Under the pieces are notes generated by a model. That model saw nothing but the letters and a program-made list of their open reading frames with translations. It was not told the DNA's origin and searched no databases. Shown here piece by piece: positions 27,012 to 37,283 of a DNA stretch of 64,000 nt. Each line of letters opens with the position of its first letter. The first letter of the stretch is position 1. The translations under genes and the position numbers were made by a program. The DNA is from Halovulum sp039180525 (lineage in GTDB: Bacteria; Pseudomonadota; Alphaproteobacteria; Rhodobacterales; Rhodobacteraceae): contig JBCDDF010000014.1 in assembly GCA_039180525.1 (NCBI GenBank), positions 1 through 64,000 on the forward strand. Reading direction: 5' to 3'.

Positions 27012-27036
27012 GCGGCGGGCCGGCCTGGCCCGCCGC
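27012..27036 (+). terminator. stem-loop after the TRAP binding-protein gene
   Basis: GCGGCGGGCC (27012-27021) pairs perfectly with GGCCCGCCGC (27027-27036) around a 5-base loop, 16 bases after the dctP stop. No T-run follows. As with 12671-12702, it probably favours a higher level of binding protein than membrane subunits. Confidence 0.5.
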
Positions 27037-27060
27037 GGCTTTCGGCATCGGGGAGACGGC

Positions 27061-27861
27061 ATGCGCAAAAGCACCGGCGCGTTCACCGAGTGGATGGCCC
27101 CGCTCGCTTTCATCGCCTGCGCGGCCTGGGTGATCTGGTATGGCGCCAGCTTCATCATGGCGTTCGGCGGCGAAACCGAGGCGTTGGCGGCCAAATACCG
27201 CCAGGCCGGGCCGCTCGATTTCGTCATTCTCGCAGCCCTGCCCGTGCTCGCCGTGATCGGCGCCGCCACGGTGCGCCGGGCGGATATGGAATACGAGGAT
27301 TTCGGCGTCTTCGACCGATTGTCGATCTTCATCGGCCGGGTGACGATGCTGCTGATCGCGCTGCTGGTCTGCGTGATGTTCTACGAGGTCGTGCTGCGCT
27401 ATGCTTTTGAACGCCCGACGCTTTGGGCCAATGAACTCAGTCTGTGGATGGCCGGGTTCGTGTTCATGTTCGCTGGGCTCTACGCCATGCAGCAGCGCAG
27501 CCACATCCGCATCTTTCTGCTCTATGATCTGATGCCGCGCTGGCTGCAGAAAGTCTGCGACACGATTTCCACCCTGCTGATCGTCGTCTTCGCCGCCGCC
27601 GTCGTCTATGGCGGCTATGGCGAGGCTTCGGCCAAGTTCCTGCGCTGGGAACTTTACGGCACCGCTTTTGATCCGCCGCTGCCGGCCACGACCAAACCCG
27701 CGATCCTGATCGTGATCTGCCTGGTGGCGCTGCAGGCGGTGTCCAACCTGTTCAAGGACTGGTCGAAGGAAAAAGAGGTTCACCTGCCGGTGGAGGATAT
27801 CGACGTAGAAGAGCTTACTCGGGGCGCTTTGGGCGACGACGCACAGGGCGGGAAACGCTGA
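27061..27861 (+). CDS. TRAP transporter small membrane subunit DctQ
   Basis: This 266-residue protein is the small four-helix TRAP subunit with an extended N-terminus. It has hydrophobic segments near residues 12-40, 55-75 and 95-125, a W-x-x-E-x-S-x-W-x-like segment (LWANELSLWMAGFVFMFAG), and two more towards the C-terminus. I chose the ATG at 27061 (GGGGAGACGGC upstream). Its stop TGA shares its last base with the ATG of dctM, so the two membrane subunits are tightly coupled. Confidence 0.9.
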   Translation: MRKSTGAFTEWMAPLAFIACAAWVIWYGASFIMAFGGETEALAAKYRQAGPLDFVILAALPVLAVIGAATVRRADMEYEDFGVFDRLSIFIGRVTMLLIALLVCVMFYEVVLRYAFERPTLWANELSLWMAGFVFMFAGLYAMQQRSHIRIFLLYDLMPRWLQKVCDTISTLLIVVFAAAVVYGGYGEASAKFLRWELYGTAFDPPLPATTKPAILIVICLVALQAVSNLFKDWSKEKEVHLPVEDIDVEELTRGALGDDAQGGKR

Positions 27862-29453
27862 TGGATATCGGCACGATTTCCCTGATCCTGCTACTGGGTC
27901 TGCTGGCGCTCCTGGCCATCGGCATGCCGCTGGGCTTTGCCTCTGCCTTCCTGGCGGTGGCAGTGCTGGTGATGAAATTCGGGCCGGATCTTTTGTTCCG
28001 GCAGTTCGGCACTGGCCCGATGAACATCCTTGCGCAACGCATATTCGGGCTGATGACCGATTATGTGCTGATCTCGATCCCGCTGTTCATCTTCATGGCG
28101 TCTTTATTAGAACGCAGCGGTATTGCGCGCGATATGTATACATCTTTGAATGTGTGGCTCAGCCGCACGCGTGGCGGGATCGCCATCGTCACCTCGATCA
28201 TGGCGGTGATCATGGCGGCGATGTCGGGCATCATCGGCGGTGAGGTGGTGTTGCTGGGCCTGATCGCCCTGCCCCAGATGCTGCGCCTGGGCTATAACCA
28301 GAACCTGGCCATCGGCACGATCTGCGCCAGCGGCAGCTTAGGCACGATGATCCCGCCTTCGATCGTGCTGATCTTCTATGGGTTGATCACCGAGACCTCG
28401 ATCAAGGCGCTGTTCACGGCGGCCTTCCTGCCGGGTTTCATGCTGGCCTCGTTCTTCATCATCTACATCATCATCCGCACCCAGGCGAACCCGGATCAGG
28501 CGCCGCTGCCCGAACCCTCGCCCGGCGATCCCACGGGGGCGGAAAAGGCGCGGCTGTTCCTCGGGCTGATGGCTGTGCTTGCGTTTATATTCGGCGGGGC
28601 GCTGTTCCTGCGCGTCGCGTTCTTCACGATCACCGGGCAGAACGCGGCCGTCGAAGGCGTGGACGAGATCGCGCTCGGCATGCCGCGCCACCTGCCGATC
28701 CTGGGCGGCGTGGTCGCGGGCGCCGTAGCGGTTGGGTTGGTGCTGGGCCTGGCGCGGATCCGCCGGGCGTGGGACATGGGCCGCGGGCTGGTGCCGCCGA
28801 TCATCGTGATCGGCGTCGTCCTGGGCTCGATCTATGGCGGCATCACCGGCATTACCGAGGCCGCGGGCATGGGCGTGATCGCGGTGCTGATCCTGTCGAT
28901 CTTCCGCGGCGAGTTCTCCGCCGGGCTGCTCTGGGACAGCCTGATGCGCACGCTGAAATCGACCGGCACGATCATCTGGGTCACCATCGGCGCGACCGCC
29001 CTGGCCGGGGCCTATACCATCGCCGGGGGGCCGACTTACGTCGCCAATTTGATCATCGGGGCGGATCTGCCGACGATGGGGATCATCCTGACGATGATGG
29101 TGATCTTTCTCTTCATGGGCGCGTTCATGGATTGGGTCGGCATCGTGCTGCTGGTGATGCCGGTCTTTCTGCCCATCGTGCTGAAACTGCCGGTGGAGGA
29201 GATCGGCATCCTGGGCACGTTGGACCCGCGCCATGTGGCGATCTGGTTCGGCGTGGTCTTCTGTATGAACATGCAGGTGAGCTTTCTGTCACCGCCCTTC
29301 GGGCCGGCGGCGTTCTATCTGAAATCGGTGGCGCCGCCGCATATCTCGCTAACCGACATCTTCCGCGGCTTCCTGCCCTTTATCGGCATCCAGATCCTGG
29401 CGCTGGCGGTGCTGCTGGTCTGGCCGCCCATGGTGTCGGTGTTCCTGGATTGA
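27861..29453 (+). CDS. TRAP transporter large membrane subunit DctM
   Basis: This 530-residue protein is the large TRAP channel subunit. Multiple membrane helices and the elevator-fold glycine-rich stretches (GNx-like ASGSLGTMIPPSIVLIFYG, and the C-terminal SFLSPPFGPAAFYLK) are present. It couples solute uptake to sodium. A central hydrophilic insert near residues 205-280 is longer than in DctM of E. coli type but frequent in relatives. A PhyH oxygenase gene begins inside its stop codon (ATTGAC), which strongly ties that enzyme to the transporter. Confidence 0.92.
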   Translation: MDIGTISLILLLGLLALLAIGMPLGFASAFLAVAVLVMKFGPDLLFRQFGTGPMNILAQRIFGLMTDYVLISIPLFIFMASLLERSGIARDMYTSLNVWLSRTRGGIAIVTSIMAVIMAAMSGIIGGEVVLLGLIALPQMLRLGYNQNLAIGTICASGSLGTMIPPSIVLIFYGLITETSIKALFTAAFLPGFMLASFFIIYIIIRTQANPDQAPLPEPSPGDPTGAEKARLFLGLMAVLAFIFGGALFLRVAFFTITGQNAAVEGVDEIALGMPRHLPILGGVVAGAVAVGLVLGLARIRRAWDMGRGLVPPIIVIGVVLGSIYGGITGITEAAGMGVIAVLILSIFRGEFSAGLLWDSLMRTLKSTGTIIWVTIGATALAGAYTIAGGPTYVANLIIGADLPTMGIILTMMVIFLFMGAFMDWVGIVLLVMPVFLPIVLKLPVEEIGILGTLDPRHVAIWFGVVFCMNMQVSFLSPPFGPAAFYLKSVAPPHISLTDIFRGFLPFIGIQILALAVLLVWPPMVSVFLD

Positions 29454-30400
29454 CGCTTAGCGCGGATCAACGGCGGTTTTTTGACCGCCAAGGGTATCTG
29501 GTCGTCGAAAACGCCCTGTCCGCACGCATCCTGGCCGATCTGCGCGGCGAATACGCTGCCCTGCTCGACGGGCTTTACGCAGATTGGGCCACGGCAGGCC
29601 TGATCCCCCCGGACGAGGGGCTGGATTTCTGGGCCAAGCTCGGCGCGGCCTATGCCGCCGGCTGCGACTGGTTCCAGCCGATGGATTGTTCGCTGCCCGG
29701 TGGTCAGATCGCCGCCGACACGCCGTTCCATTTCGGCCCCGCGGCCTTTGCGATGATCACCTACGAGCCGCTTCTCGATATCGTCGAGGCGCTGATCGGG
29801 CCCGAGATCACCTCCAACCCGATCCAGCACATCCGCATCAAGCCGCCTCAGGAACAGGTTCATGCGGGCGAGACCCGGGCCCATGTCTCGGTCACCGACT
29901 GGCACCAGGACCGCGGTGTGACCCTGGCAGAGGCCGACGCCACCACGATGATCACCGTCTGGCTGGCCATCACCGACGTGACCCAGGCATCCGCACCGCT
30001 TCAGGTCATCCCCGGCCACCATCGCGGCGCGCTGATCGAGCATTGCGGCTGGGCGCAGACCGGCATTCCGAAAACCCTGGTGCCGACCGAGCGCGCCGTA
30101 TCGGTGCCATGTGCGGCCAGGTCAGCGGTGATCTTTCATCCGTTGACGCCGCACGCGTCGCTGCCCAACCGGTCGGACCGGTATCGCTGGTCTTTCGACA
30201 TCCGCTATAACAAAAGCGGCCAACCCACGGGCCGTGCGCATTTTCCCAGCTTCGTCGCCCGCTCGCGCGCCGCCCCCGACACGGTGCTGCGCGACTGGCG
30301 CATCTGGCGCAAAAGCTGGGAGACCGCCCGTGCCCGCCTGGCCGGCGCGCCGCATGTCCCGATCCACCGCTGGGACACGTCCAGCCCCATCTGCGCCTGA
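29450..30400 (+). CDS. phytanoyl-CoA dioxygenase (PhyH) family protein 3
   Basis: This 316-residue Fe(II)/2-oxoglutarate oxygenase has H152-x-D154 (WHQDRG) and H235 (PHASLPNRSDRYRW) with R241 as the expected 2-oxoglutarate ligand. I infer a TTG start at 29450, giving LSADQRRFFDRQGYLVVENA, the usual PhyH N-terminus; it overlaps the dctM stop. The open frame extends far upstream, but that part is antisense-like noise within dctM. Coupling to a TRAP importer for acids and the following altronate-dehydratase-family gene suggest it hydroxylates or demethylates an imported acid. Substrate unknown. Confidence 0.85.
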   Translation: MTLSADQRRFFDRQGYLVVENALSARILADLRGEYAALLDGLYADWATAGLIPPDEGLDFWAKLGAAYAAGCDWFQPMDCSLPGGQIAADTPFHFGPAAFAMITYEPLLDIVEALIGPEITSNPIQHIRIKPPQEQVHAGETRAHVSVTDWHQDRGVTLAEADATTMITVWLAITDVTQASAPLQVIPGHHRGALIEHCGWAQTGIPKTLVPTERAVSVPCAARSAVIFHPLTPHASLPNRSDRYRWSFDIRYNKSGQPTGRAHFPSFVARSRAAPDTVLRDWRIWRKSWETARARLAGAPHVPIHRWDTSSPICA

Positions 30401-30476
30401 ACGCCGCCCCCCGTACCACGCGTCCCGGGCCCCGACCCGGAACCTCGACGCTTCAGGCGCCACGCCTGCCACGGGA

Positions 30477-30499
30477 CGCCCCGGGTCAAGCCCGGGGCG
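30477..30499. repeat. CGCCCCGGG-TCAAG-CCCGGGGCG hairpin
   Basis: A perfect 9-bp stem with a 5-base loop lies in the 176-bp gap between the third PhyH gene and the UxaA-family gene. It is surrounded by further GGGCCC-rich half-palindromes (30421-30440). Similar GCCCCGGG elements are common intergenic palindromes in alphaproteobacteria. It may act as a terminator for the TRAP operon, though no T-run follows. Confidence 0.5.
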
Positions 30500-30576
30500 C
30501 GTGGTGCGCGCCTGCCGCCGCCCCTCTACCCGCCACCGCGCGCCGCTGCTAGTCTGACGCCGACCGGAGAAAGCCA

Positions 30577-32064
30577 ATGTCAGCCACCATCCGCCTCGAC
30601 CCCGCCGACAACGTCGTCACCGCACGCGCCCCGTTGCAGATCGGCCAGGAGGGCGCCACCCAGTTGATCCCGCGCGGGCACAAGATGGCGGCGGCGGCCA
30701 TTCCCGCCGGCGCGCCAGTGCTGAAGTACGCGCAGATCATCGGCTTCGCGCGCGTGGCCATCGCCCGGGGCGCCCATGTCCACACCCATAATCTGGATTT
30801 CCGCGCCGTCGATCAGACCTATGAGTTCGCGACTAATATGCGCCCTGCAGCGCCCTCCGGCGGCGACACCTTCATGGGTTATCGCCGAGAGAACGGGCGC
30901 GCGGGCACCCGCAACACCATCGCGATCGTCACCTCGGTCAATTGCTCGGCCACCGCAGCGCGGATGATCGCGGCGCATTTCACGCCCGAACGCCTGGCCG
31001 ATTTTCCCAATGTCGATGGCGTCACCGCCTATGTGCACGGCACCGGCTGCGGCATGGCGGGTTCGGGCGAAGGGTTCGAGGCATTGCAGCGCGTGATGTG
31101 GGGCTATGCCCGCCACCCCAATGTCGGCGGCTGTCTGATGGTCGGCCTGGGCTGCGAGATGAACCAGATCGACTGGCTGATGGAAGCCTATGGCCTGACC
31201 CCGGGCCCGAAATTCCAGGCGATGAACATCCAGGACGTGGCCGGGCTGCGGCGGACGGTGGAGATCGGCGTCGAAAAGGTCGCCGCGATGCTGCCCCTGG
31301 TCAACGCGGTCCGGCGCACGCCCTGCCCGGCCGCGGATCTGATGCTGGCGCTGCAATGCGGGGGCTCCGATGCCTGGTCGGGGATCACCGCGAACCCCGC
31401 CCTGGGCCACGCCTGCGACCTGTTGGTCGCCCAAGGCGGCACCGGCGTGCTGGCAGAAACGCCCGAGATCTATGGCGCCGAACATCTGCTGACCGCCCGC
31501 GCCGCCAGCCGGGAGATCGGCGAACGGCTGCTCGACCGGATCCGTTGGTGGGAGGATTACACCGCCCGCAACCAGGGCTCGATGGACAACAACCCCTCGC
31601 CCGGCAACAAGAAAGGCGGGCTGACCACGATCCTGGAAAAGTCCCTGGGCGCCGCCGCCAAGGGCGGGACGACGCCGCTGACCGGGGTCTACAAATACGC
31701 CGAACCGGTGACGGCGCGCGGCTTCACGTTCATGGATAGCCCCGGCTATGACCCCGCCTCGGTCACCGGCCAGATCGCAAGCGGCTGCACATTGGTCGCC
31801 TTTACCACCGGGCGCGGATCGGCCTTTGGCGCCAAACCCGCGCCTTCGATGAAAATCGCCACGAATTCAGAACTTTACGCCCGGATGTCGGAGGACATGG
31901 ATATCGATGCCGGCCGCATTCTGACCGGCGCCAGCGTCGAGGATGTGGGCCGAGAGATCTATGACGCGCTGCTGGCCGTCGCCTGCGGCATGCCAACAAA
32001 ATCCGAAGCACAGGGCCTGGGCGATTACGAATTCGTGCCCTGGCAAATCGGCGCCGTCATGTGA
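30577..32064 (+). CDS. UxaA (altronate dehydratase) family hydrolyase
   Basis: This 495-residue protein joins an N-terminal SAF domain (about residues 1-95, with GHKMAAAAIPAGAPVLKYAQIIG) to a UxaA catalytic domain. Motifs include GYRRENGRAGTRN, GTGCGMAGSGEGFE, ALQCGGSDAWSGITANPALG and CTLVAFTTGRGSAFG. Known members dehydrate D-altronate, D-galactarate or (R)-sulfolactate using iron or another metal. Length matches fused SAF-UxaA enzymes. The gene follows a TRAP importer and is coupled to an AroE-like gene, so an imported sugar acid is the likely substrate, but altronate itself is not established. Confidence 0.88.
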   Translation: MSATIRLDPADNVVTARAPLQIGQEGATQLIPRGHKMAAAAIPAGAPVLKYAQIIGFARVAIARGAHVHTHNLDFRAVDQTYEFATNMRPAAPSGGDTFMGYRRENGRAGTRNTIAIVTSVNCSATAARMIAAHFTPERLADFPNVDGVTAYVHGTGCGMAGSGEGFEALQRVMWGYARHPNVGGCLMVGLGCEMNQIDWLMEAYGLTPGPKFQAMNIQDVAGLRRTVEIGVEKVAAMLPLVNAVRRTPCPAADLMLALQCGGSDAWSGITANPALGHACDLLVAQGGTGVLAETPEIYGAEHLLTARAASREIGERLLDRIRWWEDYTARNQGSMDNNPSPGNKKGGLTTILEKSLGAAAKGGTTPLTGVYKYAEPVTARGFTFMDSPGYDPASVTGQIASGCTLVAFTTGRGSAFGAKPAPSMKIATNSELYARMSEDMDIDAGRILTGASVEDVGREIYDALLAVACGMPTKSEAQGLGDYEFVPWQIGAVM

Positions 32065-32870
32065 GGCCCCAGCGACTGAAGATCGGACTGATCGGCGCGC
32101 ATCTGGGGCGGTCGCGCTTCGGCGCCGCGTTGCGACGGATGGCGGAACCCCAAGGCATCGCCCTGGACTTCGCGCTACTCGACACCGCCGGCGACCCGAC
32201 GCCGTTTGTGCAGCACCTGGACACCGCGCACGCGGCAGGCTTTCGCGGCCTTGCGGTGACGCATCCCTTCAAGCTCGACGCCTGGGCGCAGGCATCGCAT
32301 CGGCCGCGTCACCCAAGGGCATCCAACCTGCTGATCTTTGGCTCGGGCATCACGGCGTACAACACCGACCGGGCGGGCTTTGTCGCCGCCTGGCGGGCGC
32401 GGTTCGGCGATCGCGCCCCGGGGCTTGTGGCCATGGCCGGCGCCGGCGGGGTCGCTCTGGCTTTGACGGCCGCATTGAGGGATTTGGGGGCCGAACGCAT
32501 CCGTGTCTGGGATCCGGTTCCGGGGCGGGCGCAGGCGTTTGCTCAGCTACCCGGCGCGGAGCCGGTGGACGTCACCGAAATGGCCGACGCCATGCGGGCG
32601 GCCGACGGGCTGGTGAATGCCAGCCCGCTGGGACAGTTCCACATCGGCGGCACCGCCTTTCCGCCGGCGTTGATCGGCGGCCAAAGCTGGGCGTTCGACG
32701 CGGTCTATACGCCGGTCGAAACCCCTTTCATCGGCGCATCAAGGGCGCGCGGGCTGGCGGTGCTGACCGGGTTCGATCTGTTCCGGCACATGGCGGCGGA
32801 GAGCTTTCGGCATCTGACCGGGTGCCCGGCCGACCCCGAAAGCCTGCGCGACCTTCTGCCGGTGCCGTGA
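32061..32870 (+). CDS. divergent shikimate/quinate dehydrogenase-like oxidoreductase
   Basis: This 269-residue protein has the AroE two-domain plan. Catalytic Lys and Asp appear as K71 (VTHPFK) and D103 (YNTD), and the nucleotide site is GAGGVA (127-132). However, the Ser-x-Ser shikimate-binding motif at the N-terminus is replaced by G-R-S-R (HLGRSRFG), so the substrate probably differs from shikimate. The GTG start overlaps the UxaA-family stop (ATGTGA). In this setting it may reduce or oxidise a sugar-acid-derived cyclic or keto compound; that is inference. Confidence 0.8.
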   Translation: MRPQRLKIGLIGAHLGRSRFGAALRRMAEPQGIALDFALLDTAGDPTPFVQHLDTAHAAGFRGLAVTHPFKLDAWAQASHRPRHPRASNLLIFGSGITAYNTDRAGFVAAWRARFGDRAPGLVAMAGAGGVALALTAALRDLGAERIRVWDPVPGRAQAFAQLPGAEPVDVTEMADAMRAADGLVNASPLGQFHIGGTAFPPALIGGQSWAFDAVYTPVETPFIGASRARGLAVLTGFDLFRHMAAESFRHLTGCPADPESLRDLLPVP

Positions 32871-32876
32871 CCGCGC

Positions 32877-33656
32877 TCAGCCCCAGGGCGGCGGCGACTT
32901 GGCGAAGAACGCGCCGACGCCGGCCTGCGCCTCCGCCCCCTCCCAGGTGTCGGCAAGCGCGGAGATGGTCTCCTCGATCAGCGCGTCGTCGATGCGCGGG
33001 CCCAGGCGGCGCGCGAGAGCTTTGCTGGCAGCGACGGCGTGCGGCGCGGCCTTCAGATAGGGCGCAAGCGCGGTCTCCACCGCCGCGTTCAAATCGGCCT
33101 CCGGCACGACCTGCGCCGCCAAACCCAGCGAAACCAGGCGCTCCGCCGCGAACGTGCCCCCGCTCATAAATACCTGGCGCACGCGCCCCTCGCCCATGCG
33201 CGCCAGCACATAGGGCGCGATGGTGGCGGGGATCAGGCCCAGCCGGGTTTCGGTAAAGCCGAAACGCCCCGTATCGGCCACGACGGCGATGTCGCAGACG
33301 GCCATCAGCCCAAGCCCCCCGCCCATGGCGGTGCCGTTCACGCGCCCGATCAGCGGTTTCGGAAGCGTGTTGAGCTCGCGCAGCATATGCGCCAGCGCGC
33401 GCGCCTGTATCATGCGCGTGGGCCTGTCGGCGTCGAACTGCGCGCGCATCCAGCCCAGGTCGCCACCGGCACAGAACGAGCCGCCTGCCCCGGTCAGCAC
33501 CACGGCACGCACCGTATGGTCACCCGAAAGATCCGCCGCGGCGCGGGTCAGCGCCGCGATCAGATCCTCGGACAGCGCGTTGTGCTTGTCGGGCCGGTTG
33601 AGCGTCAGCGTGGCGACGCCGCGGGGATCCGTGGCGATCCGCAGGATCTCAGACAT
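32877..33656 (-). CDS. methylglutaconyl-CoA hydratase (enoyl-CoA hydratase family)
   Basis: This 259-residue crotonase-fold enzyme has the CoA oxyanion segments GAGGSFCAGGDLGWM and NGTAMGGGLGLMAVCDIA. It is the last gene of the minus-strand leucine-degradation row and overlaps the HMG-CoA lyase start by 8 bases. In this context it would hydrate 3-methylglutaconyl-CoA to HMG-CoA. The family also contains general enoyl-CoA hydratases; the assignment rests on neighbourhood. Confidence 0.87.
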   Translation of the reverse strand: MSEILRIATDPRGVATLTLNRPDKHNALSEDLIAALTRAAADLSGDHTVRAVVLTGAGGSFCAGGDLGWMRAQFDADRPTRMIQARALAHMLRELNTLPKPLIGRVNGTAMGGGLGLMAVCDIAVVADTGRFGFTETRLGLIPATIAPYVLARMGEGRVRQVFMSGGTFAAERLVSLGLAAQVVPEADLNAAVETALAPYLKAAPHAVAASKALARRLGPRIDDALIEETISALADTWEGAEAQAGVGAFFAKSPPPWG

Positions 33657-34508
33657 GCGCCGCCCGCCCGCTCAGGCGCCGCGCCAGATCCGCGGCCTCG
33701 GCCAGCGCATCCGCGTCGACCCCGGTCTCCACCCCTCGCGCGGCGAAATGCGCCACGACCGCTTCCGTCGCCACATTGCCCGCAGCACCCGGGGCATAGG
33801 GGCAGCCACCCAAGCCCGCCACGGCGGTATCGAACACGCGCAGCCCCGCATCATAGGCCACGGCGATATTGTCCACCGCCCGGCCGCCGGTGTCGTGGAA
33901 ATGCCCCGCCAGTCGCGCCGCAGGCACCTGCGCCAGCACCGCCTCAAGCATCGCGGCCACCGCCGCGGGCGAGCCGCGCCCGATCGTGTCGCCCAGGGAA
34001 ATCTCCTCCGCCCCCGCATCGCGCAGCGCGGCCGCCACGTGCGCCACCGCGGCCGGGGCGATGGCGCCCTCATAAGGACAATCGGTGACGCAGGAGATAT
34101 AGCCGCGCACGGGCAGGCCATCCGCGGCGGCGCGGGAGAAGACCGGCACAAACCGGTCCAGGCTTTCGGCGATGCTGCAATTGATGTTCTTTTGCGAAAA
34201 CGTCTCCGAGGCGGCGGCGAAAACCGCGACCCGATCGACCCCGGCGGCGCGGGCGCGGTCATAGCCGGTTTCGTTCGGGGTCAGCGCGGTATAGCGCGCG
34301 CCGGGCGCCCGGGTGATCCCGGCCATGACCTCGGCCGCGTCCGCCAGTTGCGGCACCCAAGCCGGCGAGACGAAGCTCGTCGCCTCGATCTCCCGCAGAC
34401 CGGCGGCCGAAAGCGCGTCGATCAGCGCGATCTTATCGCCAGCCGAAATGGTCGCGGCCTCGTTCTGCAACCCGTCGCGCGGGCCGACCTCGCACAGCAT
34501 GACAGCAC

Positions 34509-34512
<4 letters not shown>
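33649..34512 (-). CDS. hydroxymethylglutaryl-CoA lyase
   Basis: This 287-residue TIM-barrel lyase cleaves HMG-CoA into acetyl-CoA and acetoacetate, the final leucine-degradation step. Motifs fit: EVGPRDGLQNE near the N-terminus with the catalytic Arg/Asp, AGHFHDTGG with metal-binding His residues, and GLGGCPYAPGAAGN with the active-site Cys. Its ATG overlaps the stop of the biotin carboxylase subunit gene (4 bases), giving the usual mccA-mvaB-hydratase order. The acetoacetate produced could meet the bdhA product elsewhere in the window. Confidence 0.93.
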
Positions 34513-36455
<1,943 letters not shown>

Positions 36456-37283
36456 CCAAGCTACCCCGTCCAACCGGTGCGGAGCGCCCATTCGCGCACC
36501 GGGCCAACTGCAAGATCCGTCATTCCCGTCATCCCCGCCCCTTCCGGGTCCGTTCCCGTTCCGCCCAGAATGACACCTTGAGCCGGGATGTCATCGGTTT
36601 TTCCACGGATAAGCGCCCTCCGGCGGGATAAGGTGCGGGCGTTCCCCCGACCCCGCACCGACGACATCCGCCGTGTCGCCGATTGGGCGCCGCAGACATC
36701 GCCCGACGGGTTCACCGCTGACGCGATGCCGACCCAGCGCCGGACAGTTTCTTTCCGTTTCAGTCACAAAAAAGGGGCGCGGAATTTATCTGCGCCCATA
36801 TGCGCTTTTGCCCTTTTTAATTGAGCAGCGTGATGGCTGGCATTTCTGCGCACCCACGACCAGTTCGACGCATACCCGTTGTTTCCAATTTGAAAGCGGG
36901 ACGCGGTACGCGAATGATATGTTCACTCTTATATATTAAGTGTCGATTTGTTCATATCCGACCGATTAAGACGACTTTTAGAGCGTTGATTATGATTAGT
37001 AATTTGCATACCGGCGACAATCCGCTCAAAGCCACCTCCAATTCGAAATAAGTTGCAGTTTCGAACCCTTGAAATACTACTTGATTTGAAGGCGGTTGAT
37101 GCGCAATAGGTTTGACTTCGGAAATTTACTTTCCATTCAATAGCAACACTCAACCGGCCGAGAGTAATTATTATCTAATCATATGAATATCTCTCGGTGT
37201 GAAAACTCCGTTATCGTGGCGAATAGATCGCGCAGATCAAACCTATGCCGCACTCGGCGCGGTGGGACGAAGGAAGTGAAGAC
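36456..37283. other. 828-bp gap with AT-rich upstream region of the G8/RTX gene
   Basis: The first part (to about 36800) is GC-rich and holds GGGCGC/GCGCCC arms (about 36774-36800) that could form a weak hairpin. From about 36830 to 37240 the DNA is clearly AT-rich, with several TATA-like stretches (for example around 36925-36940), and no frame looks coding. It is the presumed promoter region for the 37284 gene and, on the other strand, for mccA. The base composition suggests foreign origin. Confidence 0.45.
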
